The notes beneath the pieces were generated by a model. The model had not been told where the DNA came from. It saw nothing but the letters and a program-made list of their open reading frames with translations, and made no database searches. DNA of 64,000 nt from Bacteroidales bacterium. Lineage in GTDB: Bacteria; Bacteroidota; Bacteroidia; Bacteroidales; Bacteroidaceae. The DNA lies in contig SUXN01000011.1 in the NCBI GenBank assembly GCA_015060965.1, positions 1-64,000 of the forward strand, in the 5' to 3' direction. Position numbers and translations under genes: made by a program. Positions 1 through 8,770 of this stretch are shown in pieces; positions within the stretch are counted from its first letter, which is position 1, and each line of letters starts with the position of its first letter.

Positions 1-213
1 CCCGTTAAAGGTAAACTCTATTCAACGATGTTTAACCAATCGTTTTCAGCCGATGGTGCGGTCTGCTCACTCAAAGAAGATAAAGAGGGAAGATTTGACC
101 TCAATATCGATGGCGTTTCTCATCACTCTTGGTTCAGACGCAAGAAAGATGAGTTTATGGAAGCATTAGGATTGCCGACAAGCAGAAGACAAAATCGAGG
201 GTTGAAACTATAA
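1..213 (+). CDS. C-terminal fragment of an unknown protein (5' end outside window)
   Basis: The frame is open from the first base, and a Met codon at 28 lies within it, so this is probably the last 70 residues of a longer gene. The end is basic (motif 'TSRRQNRGLKL') and follows a short segment with 'WFRRKKDEFMEALGLP'. I do not recognise the family. A strong hairpin follows the stop at once, which supports this being a real gene end. It could belong to a mobile-element accessory gene, but nothing in the window proves that. Confidence 0.45.
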   Translation, partial: PVKGKLYSTMFNQSFSADGAVCSLKEDKEGRFDLNIDGVSHHSWFRRKKDEFMEALGLPTSRRQNRGLKL

Positions 214-218
214 CACAA

Positions 219-273
219 ACTAAGTCGTAATAATTTGCCAATAAATGGCTTTTCATTACGACTTAGTCCTTTT
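219..273 (+). terminator. Hairpin terminator after the first partial gene
   Basis: ACTAAGTCGTAAT (219-231) pairs perfectly with ATTACGACTTAGT (255-267), with an inner GCCA/TGGC stem, followed by CCTTTTAT. It starts just after the stop at 213. Because the NUDIX gene converges from the right (stop at 276), it may act in both directions. Confidence 0.7.
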
Positions 274-275
274 AT

Positions 276-824
276 CTATTTCCTATCACTAAAATATTTG
301 TAAAGTGGAGCAACCATCAACGCTTGATATATTTGGTCATTTTCCAATAATAATTTGATTTCATCTTCGCTCATCAAATGTACCGTTAGTTCTTCGGTAG
401 CATCCAATGATTGGTCTGATATTTTTTCAACGCCAACAGCAAGAAAACAATGTGTCAAGTTACTCATAGACCCGGGATTGGGAGCTATCGTCATCAATTT
501 GCTCCATTTGCCATTTCCATAGCCTGTTTCTTCAAGCAACTCGCGTTGTGCAGCTTCCAAAGGGGTTTCTCCCTTTTCCATAACACCGCAAGGTAATTCT
601 ATGCTATTAACACCCAAACCATGACGATATTGCCTTTCAATAATAAATTGTCCGTCTTTGGTTATGGCAATCACATTAACCCAATCAGGGTATTCAAGAA
701 CATAATATTCTTCTATAATACGTCCATCAGGAAGCTCTACTTTATCTCTTCTTGCCGTAAGCCAAGGGCGTTTGATGATATATTCACGGTCAAGCACTTT
801 CCATTTCGTATCATTGTTTTCCAT
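276..824 (-). CDS. NUDIX hydrolase (ADP-ribose pyrophosphatase-like)
   Basis: 182 residues. A complete NUDIX box spans residues 80-102 (G80, E86, R94-E95, E98-E99, G101), the Mg2+-binding loop that hydrolyses nucleoside diphosphates linked to another moiety. The surrounding features (an N-terminal strand ending in 'EEYYVLEYPDWVNVIAIT', then 'IIERQYRHG' before the box) are those of the ADP-sugar/ADP-ribose subgroup. It overlaps the 3' end of the upstream HAD gene by 14 bases, so the two are very likely co-transcribed and translationally coupled. The substrate cannot be read from sequence; a nucleotide-sugar or ADP-ribose housecleaning role is inferred. Confidence 0.85.
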   Translation of the reverse strand: MENNDTKWKVLDREYIIKRPWLTARRDKVELPDGRIIEEYYVLEYPDWVNVIAITKDGQFIIERQYRHGLGVNSIELPCGVMEKGETPLEAAQRELLEETGYGNGKWSKLMTIAPNPGSMSNLTHCFLAVGVEKISDQSLDATEELTVHLMSEDEIKLLLENDQIYQALMVAPLYKYFSDRK

Positions 825-1440
825 ATTCCATTACTATTTTATCGGGAGATTCAAATTGATATTCACATTTTATATTATTGGAGTTATGGCATCCCCATAA
901 TGCAAGTCCGAAATCTACTCCTGCCGAATGGGCACACATGCTATCATACAGAGTATCTCCGATATAGATTACGTCTTTTGCCAACACTCCATTCCGTTTA
1001 AGATAAGTGAGCAGTGGGTCTGGGTTTGGCTTAGGCTTTGCCGAGTCATCAACACATAACACAGAATCAAAATAATGACCTACTCCATGAGGTATAAAAT
1101 CGGTTTCATACTCTTCTCTTGTTTTCGATGTTATAACGCCCAATTTGCATCCTTTATTATGCAACGCATCCAACATATTGCGTACTCCGTCAAAAAGGCG
1201 AATATGTTGCTGATACTTTACCATCTTGTCATTCCAACATTTATTAGCATCTTTGACATCTTTAATACCCAAATTTGCCAACGTCACTTCTCCAGGTATC
1301 CCTAATGCAAAATTTAGTTCATCGGTAGAAATGTGTTTGTTCAAATACAACATTGCAGTATCTTGTAAACTATGTAGCACTGCAAATTCGGTGTCAAGCA
1401 ATGTACCGTCTATGTCAAATATAATATGCTCGTATTTCAT
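811..1440 (-). CDS. HAD-superfamily phosphatase (phosphoglycolate phosphatase-like)
   Basis: About 209 residues from ATG 1440. Motif I is 'FDIDGT' (nucleophile D9, acid D11), motif II the Ser in 'VITSK', motif III the Lys in 'KPKPNPDP', and motif IV 'YIGDTLYD', so the HAD set is complete. An alpha-helical cap lies between motifs I and II, as in subclass I enzymes such as Gph and PpaX. A longer frame begins at 1506, but a TAnnTTTG promoter element at 1483-1490 lies inside that extension and motif I sits right after the 1440 start, so the shorter form is chosen. It is first in a two-gene operon with the NUDIX gene, suggesting nucleotide or metabolite repair; the substrate is unknown. Confidence 0.85.
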   Translation of the reverse strand: MKYEHIIFDIDGTLLDTEFAVLHSLQDTAMLYLNKHISTDELNFALGIPGEVTLANLGIKDVKDANKCWNDKMVKYQQHIRLFDGVRNMLDALHNKGCKLGVITSKTREEYETDFIPHGVGHYFDSVLCVDDSAKPKPNPDPLLTYLKRNGVLAKDVIYIGDTLYDSMCAHSAGVDFGLALWGCHNSNNIKCEYQFESPDKIVMEYGKQ

Positions 1441-1482
1441 TGTCGCATAATTGAGAAATTCATATTCAAGATTATCGTTGTG

Positions 1483-1490
1483 CAAAAGTA
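1483..1490 (-). promoter_or_regulatory. -7 promoter element for the HAD-NUDIX operon
   Basis: On the minus strand the sequence reads TACTTTTG, a full match to Bacteroidota TAnnTTTG. Transcription would begin near 1476, giving a leader of about 35 bases before ATG 1440. No clear -33 TTTG is seen at the right distance. Confidence 0.45.
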
Positions 1491-1506
1491 CATAAAATTG
1501 AACCAA

Positions 1507-1949
1507 TAGTGAAAAATATAAATATGAATTCCTCTATATCTAATTCTTTTTGTACCTTTGTAGCATCAGAGTTATCACATTGTAGCATAACAATGAAGAA
1601 CTCAGAAATACGAACGGTTGCTATCTCGTTACCCAATTTTCAAGCAATCCGACCAACCGATTTATTCTAAGCGAGTTATCTTTTCTTGCAAAAGTTACTT
1701 GATAAAATTCAATTTCATAATACAAAATTTTAGATAAATAAATATTTTCTATGCTTACAGGGTACAAAGTTAATGAACGGAAGGAGATTTTACAAAGTTT
1801 TTTTACAAAATACGCCCTCTTCGAACCCAAAAAAAAGAAAAAGCACACATCCTAAATCATAAATAACAGCAATATGTGAATATATTTTATTATTTTTGCA
1901 AGAACTAAGATTCACCACGAACAGAAAATAATAAAAACAAAATATTGAT
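1507..1949. other. AT-rich intergenic region upstream of proS
   Basis: No convincing gene. It holds a plus-strand TACCTTTG (1553-1560) followed by a 25-codon open frame at 1593-1670 (begins MKNSEIRTVAIS), which could be a remnant 5' end of a lost or mobile gene. The proS -7 element is at 1891-1898. Longer minus-strand frames here are low-complexity and lack any family signal. Confidence 0.4.
1891..1898 (+). promoter_or_regulatory. -7 promoter element for proS
   Basis: TATTTTTG matches TAnnTTTG and lies about 50 bases before the proS ATG at 1950. The -33 region is AT-rich without a clean TTTG. Confidence 0.4.
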
Positions 1950-3428
1950 ATGGCAGAATTGAAAGACCTTACCAAACGCAGTGTGAGTTATTCACAGTGG
2001 TATAACGACCTTGTACTCAAGGCAGATCTGGCAGAGCAGTCACCTGTAAGAGGCTGTATGGTAATCAAACCTTACGGCTACGCTATCTGGGAGAAGATGC
2101 AGAGAGTCCTTGACGACATGTTCAAGGAGACAGGACACGTGAACGCTTATTTCCCGTTGCTTATCCCCAAGTCATTCCTAAGCCGTGAGGCAGAACATGT
2201 AGAGGGTTTTGCAAAGGAGTGCGCAGTTGTGACACACTACCGTCTGAAGAATGCCGAGGACGGCAGTGGCGTTGTCGTTGACCCCGCGGCTAAACTCGAG
2301 GAGGAGATGATTATCCGCCCGACATCAGAGACCATCATCTGGAGTTCATATAAGAACTGGATACAATCGTACCGCGACCTGCCCATCAAGATAAACCAGT
2401 GGGCAAACGTAATGCGTTGGGAAATGCGCACACGTCTGTTCCTTCGTACAGCCGAGTTCCTTTGGCAGGAGGGCCACACAGCCCATGCCACACGTGAGGA
2501 GGCCGAAGAGGAGGCACGCACAATGCTCCATGTATACAACGACTTTGCCAACAACTACATGGCCCTGCCGGTAGTTATGGGTGTAAAGAGCGCCAACGAG
2601 CGCTTTGCCGGTGCGCTTGACACATACACAATCGAGGGTATGATGCAGGACGGCAAGGCTTTGCAGTGCGGAACATCACACTTCCTTGGCCAGAACTTCG
2701 CAAAGGCTTTCAACGTACAGTTCGTTGACAAGAACAACAATCTTGAGTATGTCTGGGCTACATCTTGGGGCGTTTCTACACGTCTTATGGGCGCACTCAT
2801 CATGACTCACTCCGATGACAACGGTCTTGTATTGCCACCGGCACTTGCACCTATCCAGGTTGTGATTGTCCCCATCTACAAGAACGAGGAGCAGCTCAAC
2901 GCAATAAAGAGCAAGGTAGACCCGATGATGGCAGAGTTCAAGAAATTGGGTATTTCTGTAAAGTTCGACGACGCCGACAACAAACGCCCCGGCTTCAAGT
3001 TCGCAGAGTATGAGCTCAAGGGTGTTCCCGTGCGTCTTGTTCTTGGTGCACGCGACATCGAGAACGGCACTATCGAGGTTATGCGCCGTGATACCCTTAC
3101 AAAGGAGACACGTCAGCTCGAGGGTATTGTCGAGGGTGTCAAGCAGTTGCTCGATGACATCCAGAGCAACCTCCACAGCAAGGCACTTGCCATGCGCGAG
3201 GCCAGCACACGCAGCGTGGACACCTACGAGGAGTTCAAGGTCGAGATTGAAAAGGGCGGCTTTATCCTTGCACACTGGGACGGCACGCCCGAGACCGAGG
3301 AGCAGATAAAGAACGATACAAAAGCGACCATACGCTGTATACCGTTGGGTTGGGACGAGACTCCGGGCACCTGTATGGTAACCGGCAAGCCATCGGCACG
3401 CCGCGTACTCTTCGCAAGAGCTTATTGA
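1950..3428 (+). CDS. proS: Prolyl-tRNA synthetase, short (archaeal/eukaryotic-like) type
   Basis: 492 residues. A class II aminoacyl-tRNA synthetase charging tRNA-Pro in the cytosol. Visible motifs are class II motif 2 '[20 protein letters not shown]', the substrate loop '[20 protein letters not shown]' and motif 3 around '[13 protein letters not shown]'. An anticodon-binding fold begins near residue 290 ('[10 protein letters not shown]'), followed by a C-terminal zinc-type extension ending '..RVLFARAY'. The long editing insertion of the E. coli type is absent, so this is the short form usual in Bacteroidota. It is monocistronic: the promoter element lies at 1891 and a strong terminator follows at 3441. 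Confidence 0.97.
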   Translation: MAELKDLTKRSVSYSQWYNDLVLKADLAEQSPVRGCMVIKPYGYAIWEKMQRVLDDMFKETGHVNAYFPLLIPKSFLSREAEHVEGFAKECAVVTHYRLKNAEDGSGVVVDPAAKLEEEMIIRPTSETIIWSSYKNWIQSYRDLPIKINQWANVMRWEMRTRLFLRTAEFLWQEGHTAHATREEAEEEARTMLHVYNDFANNYMALPVVMGVKSANERFAGALDTYTIEGMMQDGKALQCGTSHFLGQNFAKAFNVQFVDKNNNLEYVWATSWGVSTRLMGALIMTHSDDNGLVLPPALAPIQVVIVPIYKNEEQLNAIKSKVDPMMAEFKKLGISVKFDDADNKRPGFKFAEYELKGVPVRLVLGARDIENGTIEVMRRDTLTKETRQLEGIVEGVKQLLDDIQSNLHSKALAMREASTRSVDTYEEFKVEIEKGGFILAHWDGTPETEEQIKNDTKATIRCIPLGWDETPGTCMVTGKPSARRVLFARAY

Positions 3429-3440
3429 TAACATAGAAAC

Positions 3441-3492
3441 AAAGGTGACCGCAAGAGGAGCTTTGCAGCCCCTCACGGTCACCTTTTCTTTT
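3441..3492 (+). terminator. Rho-independent terminator of proS
   Basis: AAAGGTGACCG (3441-3451) pairs with CGGTCACCTTTT (3476-3487), followed by CTTTTT. It sits 12 bases past the proS stop and 16 bases before the next start codon. Confidence 0.8.
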
Positions 3493-3508
3493 TCAAACAA
3501 ACATCATC

Positions 3509-5272
3509 ATGTCAAACATACTCATTGCCCTGGCATTGTGGGGCATCGCCTTCGCAGTGTACACATGCTGCAACAAAGGCCTACCGCGCAACTGCGTAAG
3601 ACAGCAGTTCCGCAGATACCTGATTGCAACCATTATCGCATCGGTTCCTGTAGCCATAACCGATACAGACGTGTGTCAACCAGCCATAATGGCGGCAGGT
3701 ATAACATCCTTGGCATGGATTGTCACATATCCGTTGCTCTATCATCTGTCGAACAGACGCACGTCGACCGAATACGACAACCAGATAGACCCGGCCTTCG
3801 GGATATACCTCTACGGTCTGCTGACTGGTGCGCTTGTCACAATACATTATTCGGTATACCCGGTAGCCCTGTTAGAGACAGTTCTCTTTGCCATACCGGT
3901 AACAATGTGGGGATACTATTTCCTATCGGGAGAGTGTGTCGACATCAATGACATGAAGACACTGCAACAAACAGACAAGCATGAGGTTGCGGAGTTCTTC
4001 GTATCGTGGAAGGCACGCTTTGCCGTGCTTGGCATAGTTTTACTCACAGTACTGTTCATTTCAATGAGCATTGCAACAGACTTTATTGCGGGCAAGCAGG
4101 ACTGGTGGCAGACTGCAATCGCTGCTGCCGTGACACTCTTCATTGCCGTATACGTGTGGAAACCCGGTAGAGGCCTTTTCCACAGGACCGGCATTGCAGT
4201 ACTCTACCGTTCGGTCAAGGAGTATGTGGAGCAGAACAAGAGGTACAAGAGTAAAGCAGAAGAGCGCATCAGGAGCCTTGATGTAAAGCCCTTGGCAGGG
4301 CCGTTCAAGAAACCGTCGACCATAATGCTTGTCCTTGGCGAGTCGGCCACACGCGACTATATGAGTGCATTCAGTGACACTAAAGAGGACACCACCCCAT
4401 GGATGCGCACCATGCTCGAAGACAAGGTACACTGCACAGCCTTCCCCAACGCATACAGTTGCCACGTGCGCACGGTACAGGTTCTTGAGAAGTCACTCAC
4501 CGAGTTCAACCAATACGACGGAGGAGAGTTCTTCACATCATGCTCCATTGTGGATGTAGCGCACAAGTTAGGGATGAAGGTACAATGGTACAGCAATCAG
4601 GGCTATGTCGGCGACGTTGACACCCCTGTGACACTCGTCGCAAACACCTCGGACGTCGCAAAATGGACACTGCAGGAGAAAGAGAACAAGAAGACTCCTT
4701 ACGACGAAGTACTGCTCGATTATCTGGGTGAGGTAGACCCCACAAAGGACAATTTCCTTGTGATTCACCTCAAGGGCAACCATTTCAATTTCATAAACCG
4801 CTACCCCGAGAATTGCCGCATATGGGGAAAAGCCGAGGACAATGACAACGTTACAGAGTACAACAACTCGCTGCACTACACAGACGCCACCATAAAGAGG
4901 TTCTACGAATATGCAAAGGAACATCTTAACCTGCAGGCTATGGTATATATGTCCGACCACGGATGCACACCCACCAACTCACGCCGACGTGTACCCAGCG
5001 ACTTTGTAAACTCACACGTGCCCCTGATGACCTGGCTGAGCGACGAATATATCGCCACACACCCCGAAAGGGCTGCTGCACTCAGGAACAACAGCGGCAA
5101 ATACTGGACCAACGACCTCTTCTACGAACTCATGTGCGGTATTTTCGACATCGAGAGCAACCACTTCAGACCGAGGAACTCCCTTGCCCACGACGACTAC
5201 TGCCACACAAGGGAGAGCCTTACGATAATGGAGGGAGAGATTAAGCTGACAGAAGATAAAGGCATGAATTGA
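3509..5272 (+). CDS. Inner-membrane phosphoethanolamine transferase-like (sulfatase-fold) protein
   Basis: 587 residues. Several hydrophobic helices fill the first 230 residues. A periplasmic alkaline-phosphatase/sulfatase-fold domain follows, with the nucleophile region 'LVLGESATRDYMSAF' (the Thr/Ser nucleophile region of EptA-like enzymes), 'VIHLKGNHFNFINRYP' and metal ligands in 'MVYMSDHGCTP'. This matches the EptA/Cj0256/OpgE family, which moves phosphoethanolamine from phosphatidylethanolamine to lipid A or glycans. The window also encodes Psd and PssA, which make that donor. The acceptor is inferred, lipid A or a surface glycan being most likely. It lies between two strong terminators, so it is a single-gene unit. 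Confidence 0.85.
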   Translation: MSNILIALALWGIAFAVYTCCNKGLPRNCVRQQFRRYLIATIIASVPVAITDTDVCQPAIMAAGITSLAWIVTYPLLYHLSNRRTSTEYDNQIDPAFGIYLYGLLTGALVTIHYSVYPVALLETVLFAIPVTMWGYYFLSGECVDINDMKTLQQTDKHEVAEFFVSWKARFAVLGIVLLTVLFISMSIATDFIAGKQDWWQTAIAAAVTLFIAVYVWKPGRGLFHRTGIAVLYRSVKEYVEQNKRYKSKAEERIRSLDVKPLAGPFKKPSTIMLVLGESATRDYMSAFSDTKEDTTPWMRTMLEDKVHCTAFPNAYSCHVRTVQVLEKSLTEFNQYDGGEFFTSCSIVDVAHKLGMKVQWYSNQGYVGDVDTPVTLVANTSDVAKWTLQEKENKKTPYDEVLLDYLGEVDPTKDNFLVIHLKGNHFNFINRYPENCRIWGKAEDNDNVTEYNNSLHYTDATIKRFYEYAKEHLNLQAMVYMSDHGCTPTNSRRRVPSDFVNSHVPLMTWLSDEYIATHPERAAALRNNSGKYWTNDLFYELMCGIFDIESNHFRPRNSLAHDDYCHTRESLTIMEGEIKLTEDKGMN

Positions 5273-5297
5273 GAAAAAGCATTTCTGCAGTCTGCTT

Positions 5298-5347
5298 GAC
5301 ATTATAAAGGAACGACGCGGCTTGCCGCGTCGTTCCTTTATAATGTC
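5298..5347. terminator. Perfect 24-bp inverted repeat, bidirectional terminator
   Basis: GACATTATAAAGGAACGACG plus CGGC (5298-5321) is mirrored exactly at 5324-5347 with a 2-base TT loop. It lies between the convergent phosphoethanolamine-transferase gene and the GT10 gene, whose stop codon falls within its right edge. Confidence 0.8.
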
Positions 5348-6386
5348 AATACAATGAATTCTTATTGAGCAACCTATGGAAGAAACGCCTAACCTTGAAG
5401 ACGTTGCGCCTTACTATATAATTGTATGCATTATGTAGGCTATGCATTGACTTGCAGGGTTTTATAGTAACCTTGCGGCGTGGCAGGGAAGGATCCATCT
5501 CATCCATTATACGTGCAAGGTAATTGAAAAGGTTATACTCGTCGAGCACCTTGTCCTTGCACTCCTTGAGCAACGGCTTGGCCTTCTCGTAGGCGTCATT
5601 TGCCAGCAACTCGTCAATTACCTTTACAGAGCCCTCGAAATCATTGATATCAATTGTGCTGTATGAGCCCTCTGGAAAATATTCATTGATATTCGTACAG
5701 CCGTAATATATCGGGTAGGACTCGCAGATGAAACTGTCAGAGAGTTTTTCGGTCCAATAGTATTTAGCTCGCGAGTTCTCGATTACAATGTGGTATTTAT
5801 AAGGATTCACTACATCACATTTGTCCTCAAAGCCATTGTAGCCTCGGCCGAAGATATCTATCTTGTCGCCGTATCGTTCCTTTAGACGCTCCACGAAGCG
5901 TATCCTGTCGACGTGCCCCTTTGTAAAGGCTTTTGTCGAGCTGACAACTGAAATGAGTTTTGTTTTTCGGGGAGTGGGAGCGGCCTTGAGACAGTCATAG
6001 TCCTTTATAGGGGATGGACGGCCTTTGGCATCGAAACGCACACCTGCAAACCAGAAGATTATGGCAGGAGTGAACTTGACATTCCTGTGTTTGAGATTCT
6101 CCTGACATGAGCACACAAGTCCGAACTGTTTGCAATAGTCACGCGGATAAGCCAATACGGAATATGGTTCACTTGTGGTGAGGATAAGATTCTCTGGCGC
6201 GACATTGAAAGTAAGAGGCTTCTTGAATGATTTTCCTCTGACTATCACAAAATCAGGGTCTTCGATCTTCTCGTTGACATAGAACTGATATTTCCCGCAA
6301 CTCGAGACACCCTTACGCCCCTTTGTCTGGGACAATATCCAGCGGCCGCTATCTTTTGCGCCGCTAATGAGTAAAACCTTATACAT
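5346..6386 (-). CDS. Glycosyltransferase family 10 (alpha-1,3/4-fucosyltransferase-like)
   Basis: About 346 residues from ATG 6386; an in-frame ATG at 6398 is also possible. The C-terminal half carries the GT10 signature: 'YKYHIVIENSRAKYYWTEKL' followed by 'SDSFICESYPIYYG', the GDP-fucose-binding region with conserved Glu, Asn, Tyr, Glu, Lys and Pro. The N-terminal half is a divergent acceptor domain. No signal peptide is visible, which fits cytosolic glycan assembly. The start overlaps the stop of the upstream acyltransferase by 8 bases (AATGTATAA), so the two are coupled. Fucosylation of lipid A-linked or surface glycan, possibly mimicking host Lewis antigens, is inferred; other GT10 acceptors are possible. 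Confidence 0.8.
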   Translation of the reverse strand: MYKVLLISGAKDSGRWILSQTKGRKGVSSCGKYQFYVNEKIEDPDFVIVRGKSFKKPLTFNVAPENLILTTSEPYSVLAYPRDYCKQFGLVCSCQENLKHRNVKFTPAIIFWFAGVRFDAKGRPSPIKDYDCLKAAPTPRKTKLISVVSSTKAFTKGHVDRIRFVERLKERYGDKIDIFGRGYNGFEDKCDVVNPYKYHIVIENSRAKYYWTEKLSDSFICESYPIYYGCTNINEYFPEGSYSTIDINDFEGSVKVIDELLANDAYEKAKPLLKECKDKVLDEYNLFNYLARIMDEMDPSLPRRKVTIKPCKSMHSLHNAYNYIVRRNVFKVRRFFHRLLNKNSLY

Positions 6387-7332
6387 TTTTCTTTGCATTT
6401 TCTACCAACCTCTTGCGATCCTCGACACGCTTTGCCTCACGCCTTGCATAACCCTCCCTGGTGCGTTTCCAACGCTTGTGGGTCCAGAGCCACAGCTCGG
6501 GAGTCTCGCGAATGTTGTCCGACAACATCCTGTAATATATGTTCGTAGCCTCGAACTCAGGCAACAGAGCCGCATCATCGGCAAACGGAATTATACGCAT
6601 CACATAATGACCGCGCTTTACACGCTCGAAGTGTGCATAGAAAAGAGCCGCGTGCGTGCGACGCGCAATCTTCTCGGTACCGGTAAAAACCGGGGTGTCA
6701 CGGTGAAAGAAATCGAGCCAATGGTTTATGGACTCCCATGTAGGCACCTGGTCGGCAATGAAACCTATTACATATTTTTTCTTCTCCTTGCCTATTTCCA
6801 TAATGCGTCGCAACGTGTTTGCCATGCTTATCGATTCAGTACCGTACTGCTCGCGCATCTTCTTTACCAGCGCGTCGAAGCGTTCATTCTCGAGCGGATG
6901 ATATATAGCACCCACTGTGGCATCATCCCTTTTGAAATGGAGTGTGATGGAAGTGACATACTCCCAGTTGAAGAAGTGGCCCATATACAGAGCGCAGGGC
7001 TGACCGCGGTCAACCGCAGCCTGGAAATGTTCGAGCCCTTCTATTTTCATATATTTCTTTATCTTCTCCTCGCTCATGCCGTAATACTTTATCATCTCCA
7101 TAAAGTAGTCGCACAGCGAGCTGTAGAACTTCTTCTCTATCCTCTTGACCTCATCAAGTGATTTCTCAGGGAATGACTTCACAAGATTGTCACGCACCAC
7201 CTTGCGACGGTAACGTACAATATAATAGATTGGATAATAAAGTAGCGTTGAGAGAAAATGCAGGAAAGACATCGGCAGTTTGTTAAGCACAAACAGGATG
7301 GCTACAGCCAAATAATACATCACAGTTTTCAT
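6379..7332 (-). CDS. Lipid A biosynthesis acyltransferase (LpxL/HtrB-like)
   Basis: 317 residues. One N-terminal hydrophobic anchor (residues 5-38) is followed by the LPLAT catalytic motif HX4E at H119-E124 ('GHFFNWE'). Further conserved blocks include 'GAIYHPLEN', 'GFIADQVP' and 'TGTEKIARRTHAALF'. LpxL-type enzymes add a secondary acyl chain to Kdo-lipid A at the inner membrane. It precedes the GT10 gene in an overlapping pair, suggesting joint envelope-glycolipid modification. The acyl donor and position are not readable. Confidence 0.88.
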   Translation of the reverse strand: MKTVMYYLAVAILFVLNKLPMSFLHFLSTLLYYPIYYIVRYRRKVVRDNLVKSFPEKSLDEVKRIEKKFYSSLCDYFMEMIKYYGMSEEKIKKYMKIEGLEHFQAAVDRGQPCALYMGHFFNWEYVTSITLHFKRDDATVGAIYHPLENERFDALVKKMREQYGTESISMANTLRRIMEIGKEKKKYVIGFIADQVPTWESINHWLDFFHRDTPVFTGTEKIARRTHAALFYAHFERVKRGHYVMRIIPFADDAALLPEFEATNIYYRMLSDNIRETPELWLWTHKRWKRTREGYARREAKRVEDRKRLVENAKKNV

Positions 7333-7356
7333 AGTGACACTCTTTACAATGAAAGG

Positions 7357-7430
7357 TGATCCCGGTGGGATTCAAACCCACGACCTTCAGAACCGGAATC
7401 TGACGCTCTATTCAGCTAAGCTACGGGACC
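7357..7430 (-). tRNA. tRNA-Arg (anticodon CCG)
   Basis: The reverse complement folds as a full cloverleaf. The acceptor stem is GGTCCCG with CGGGATC, the anticodon stem TCAGA/TCTGA carries the loop TTCCGGT (anticodon CCG), and the T arm is GTGGG-TTTGAAT-CCCAC. The discriminator base is A. The genomic sequence continues CCT, so the CCA end is not encoded. Confidence 0.95.
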
Positions 7431-7596
7431 AACATTTTTACGGTCGCTAAGATACAAAAAAATACCGACATACAATTACCGTAATGACAAAAATGGCCTC
7501 ATCTGTGTTGCTTTGGGAAAACTGCAACCGAGAAAGCACATTACGGGCAGATATTTCACACAATCAGCAAAGCGCATCACAAAGAAACATACAAAA

Positions 7597-7629
7597 AGTT
7601 GCATATTGTATTTTATTATCCTATTTTTG
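7597..7629 (+). promoter_or_regulatory. Promoter of asnA-ung
   Basis: AGTTG ends at 7601 and TATTTTTG lies at 7622-7629, with 20 bases between. This is a canonical Bacteroidota -33/-7 pair. The predicted transcript starts near 7635, giving an 80-base leader before ATG 7718. It excludes the much longer in-frame start at 7484. Confidence 0.65.
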
Positions 7630-7717
7630 CATAAATCTTGCAAACAAACCAAACAGAATACCGTCAATTTTGCAAGACACATCAAAAGTATTAACGACAA
7701 ATTGTCAAATTCAGATT

Positions 7718-8755
7718 ATGAGACTATACAAACTGACTTCAGGATATAAGCCTTTACTCGACCTCAAGCAGACAGAACTTGCCATCAAGCAGATTAAGGA
7801 GGTTTTCCAGCTGAACCTGTCATCGACACTGCGTCTGAGGCGCGTGACGGCACCGCTGTTCGTGTTGCAAGGCACAGGACTGAACGACGACCTCAACGGC
7901 TACGAGAATGCCGTGAGCTTCCCCATTCAGGACATGAACGGTGCTGTGGCCGAGGTTGTACACTCCCTTGCTAAGTGGAAACGCGTAACTCTTGCCGAGT
8001 ACAGCATTGCCCAGGGCTTTGGTATATACACCGACATGAATGCCATACGCGCACATGAGGAACTCGACAACCTGCATTCGCTCTATGTGGACCAATGGGA
8101 CTGGGAGCGCGTGATTTCCGATAAGGAGCGTACGGTAAAATTCCTGAAGCAGATTGTAAATGACATATATTCGGCGATACTGCACACAGAGTTCACCTTG
8201 AGCGAGAACTATCCCGAGCTGCAGCCGTCACTACCCGAGAAAGTAGAATTCATCCACAGCGAGGAGTTGCGCCGCCGCTACCCCACCCTCACAGCCAAAG
8301 AGCGCGAGGAGGCTTTCACAAAAGAGTATGGCGCAGTATTCATCATAGGTATCGGCGAGAAGCTCGGCGACGGTATTCCGCACGACAACCGAGCACCCGA
8401 CTATGACGACTACAGCACTTTAAATGAGGACGGTTTCAATGGCCTCAACGGCGACCTGCTTATATGGAGCGAACTGCTCGGGAAAGCGGTAGAGCTCTCG
8501 TCAATGGGCATAAGGGTTGACAGGGAGGCGTTGCTACGCCAGCTCAAGCAATCGGGGAAGGAGGAGCGCAAGGGACTCTATTTCCACCGTCGTCTGCTTG
8601 CCGACGAACTGCCGTTGAGCATTGGAGGAGGTATCGGGCAGTCACGTCTATGTATGCTGCTGTTAAAGAAGGCTCATATAGGCGAAATCCAATCAAGCAT
8701 CTGGCCCGAGGATATGAGAGAACAGTGCAGACAGATGAATATTCCTATTATATAA
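7718..8755 (+). CDS. asnA: Aspartate-ammonia ligase (asparagine synthetase A)
   Basis: 345 residues from ATG 7718, the usual AsnA length. AsnA makes asparagine from aspartate, ATP and ammonia and has a class II aaRS-like fold. Visible landmarks are 'VTAPLFVLQGTGLNDDLNG', 'FPIQDMNGAVAEVVHSLAKW', 'YTDMNAIRAHEELDNLHS', 'VDQWDWE', and the C-terminal 'SIGGGIGQSRLCMLLL' motif 3 region. The frame extends upstream to 7484, but that extension lies before the promoter and has no homology to the family. ung follows after 15 bases, so the two form an operon. Confidence 0.96.
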   Translation: MRLYKLTSGYKPLLDLKQTELAIKQIKEVFQLNLSSTLRLRRVTAPLFVLQGTGLNDDLNGYENAVSFPIQDMNGAVAEVVHSLAKWKRVTLAEYSIAQGFGIYTDMNAIRAHEELDNLHSLYVDQWDWERVISDKERTVKFLKQIVNDIYSAILHTEFTLSENYPELQPSLPEKVEFIHSEELRRRYPTLTAKEREEAFTKEYGAVFIIGIGEKLGDGIPHDNRAPDYDDYSTLNEDGFNGLNGDLLIWSELLGKAVELSSMGIRVDREALLRQLKQSGKEERKGLYFHRRLLADELPLSIGGGIGQSRLCMLLLKKAHIGEIQSSIWPEDMREQCRQMNIPII

Positions 8756-8770
8756 TATATAATAAACAAT

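Noticed and set aside
1621..1975. Two minus-strand frames upstream of proS
   Set aside because: Phe/Tyr/Cys-rich translations of AT-rich promoter DNA; they cover the proS -7 element.
2676..3500. 274-residue minus-strand frame opposite proS
   Set aside because: Shadow of proS; Cys/Leu/Val-rich composition typical of antisense frames and no family signal.
7484..7717. N-terminal extension of asnA by 78 codons
   Set aside because: The canonical promoter at 7597-7629 lies inside it and AsnA begins at the ATG at 7718.
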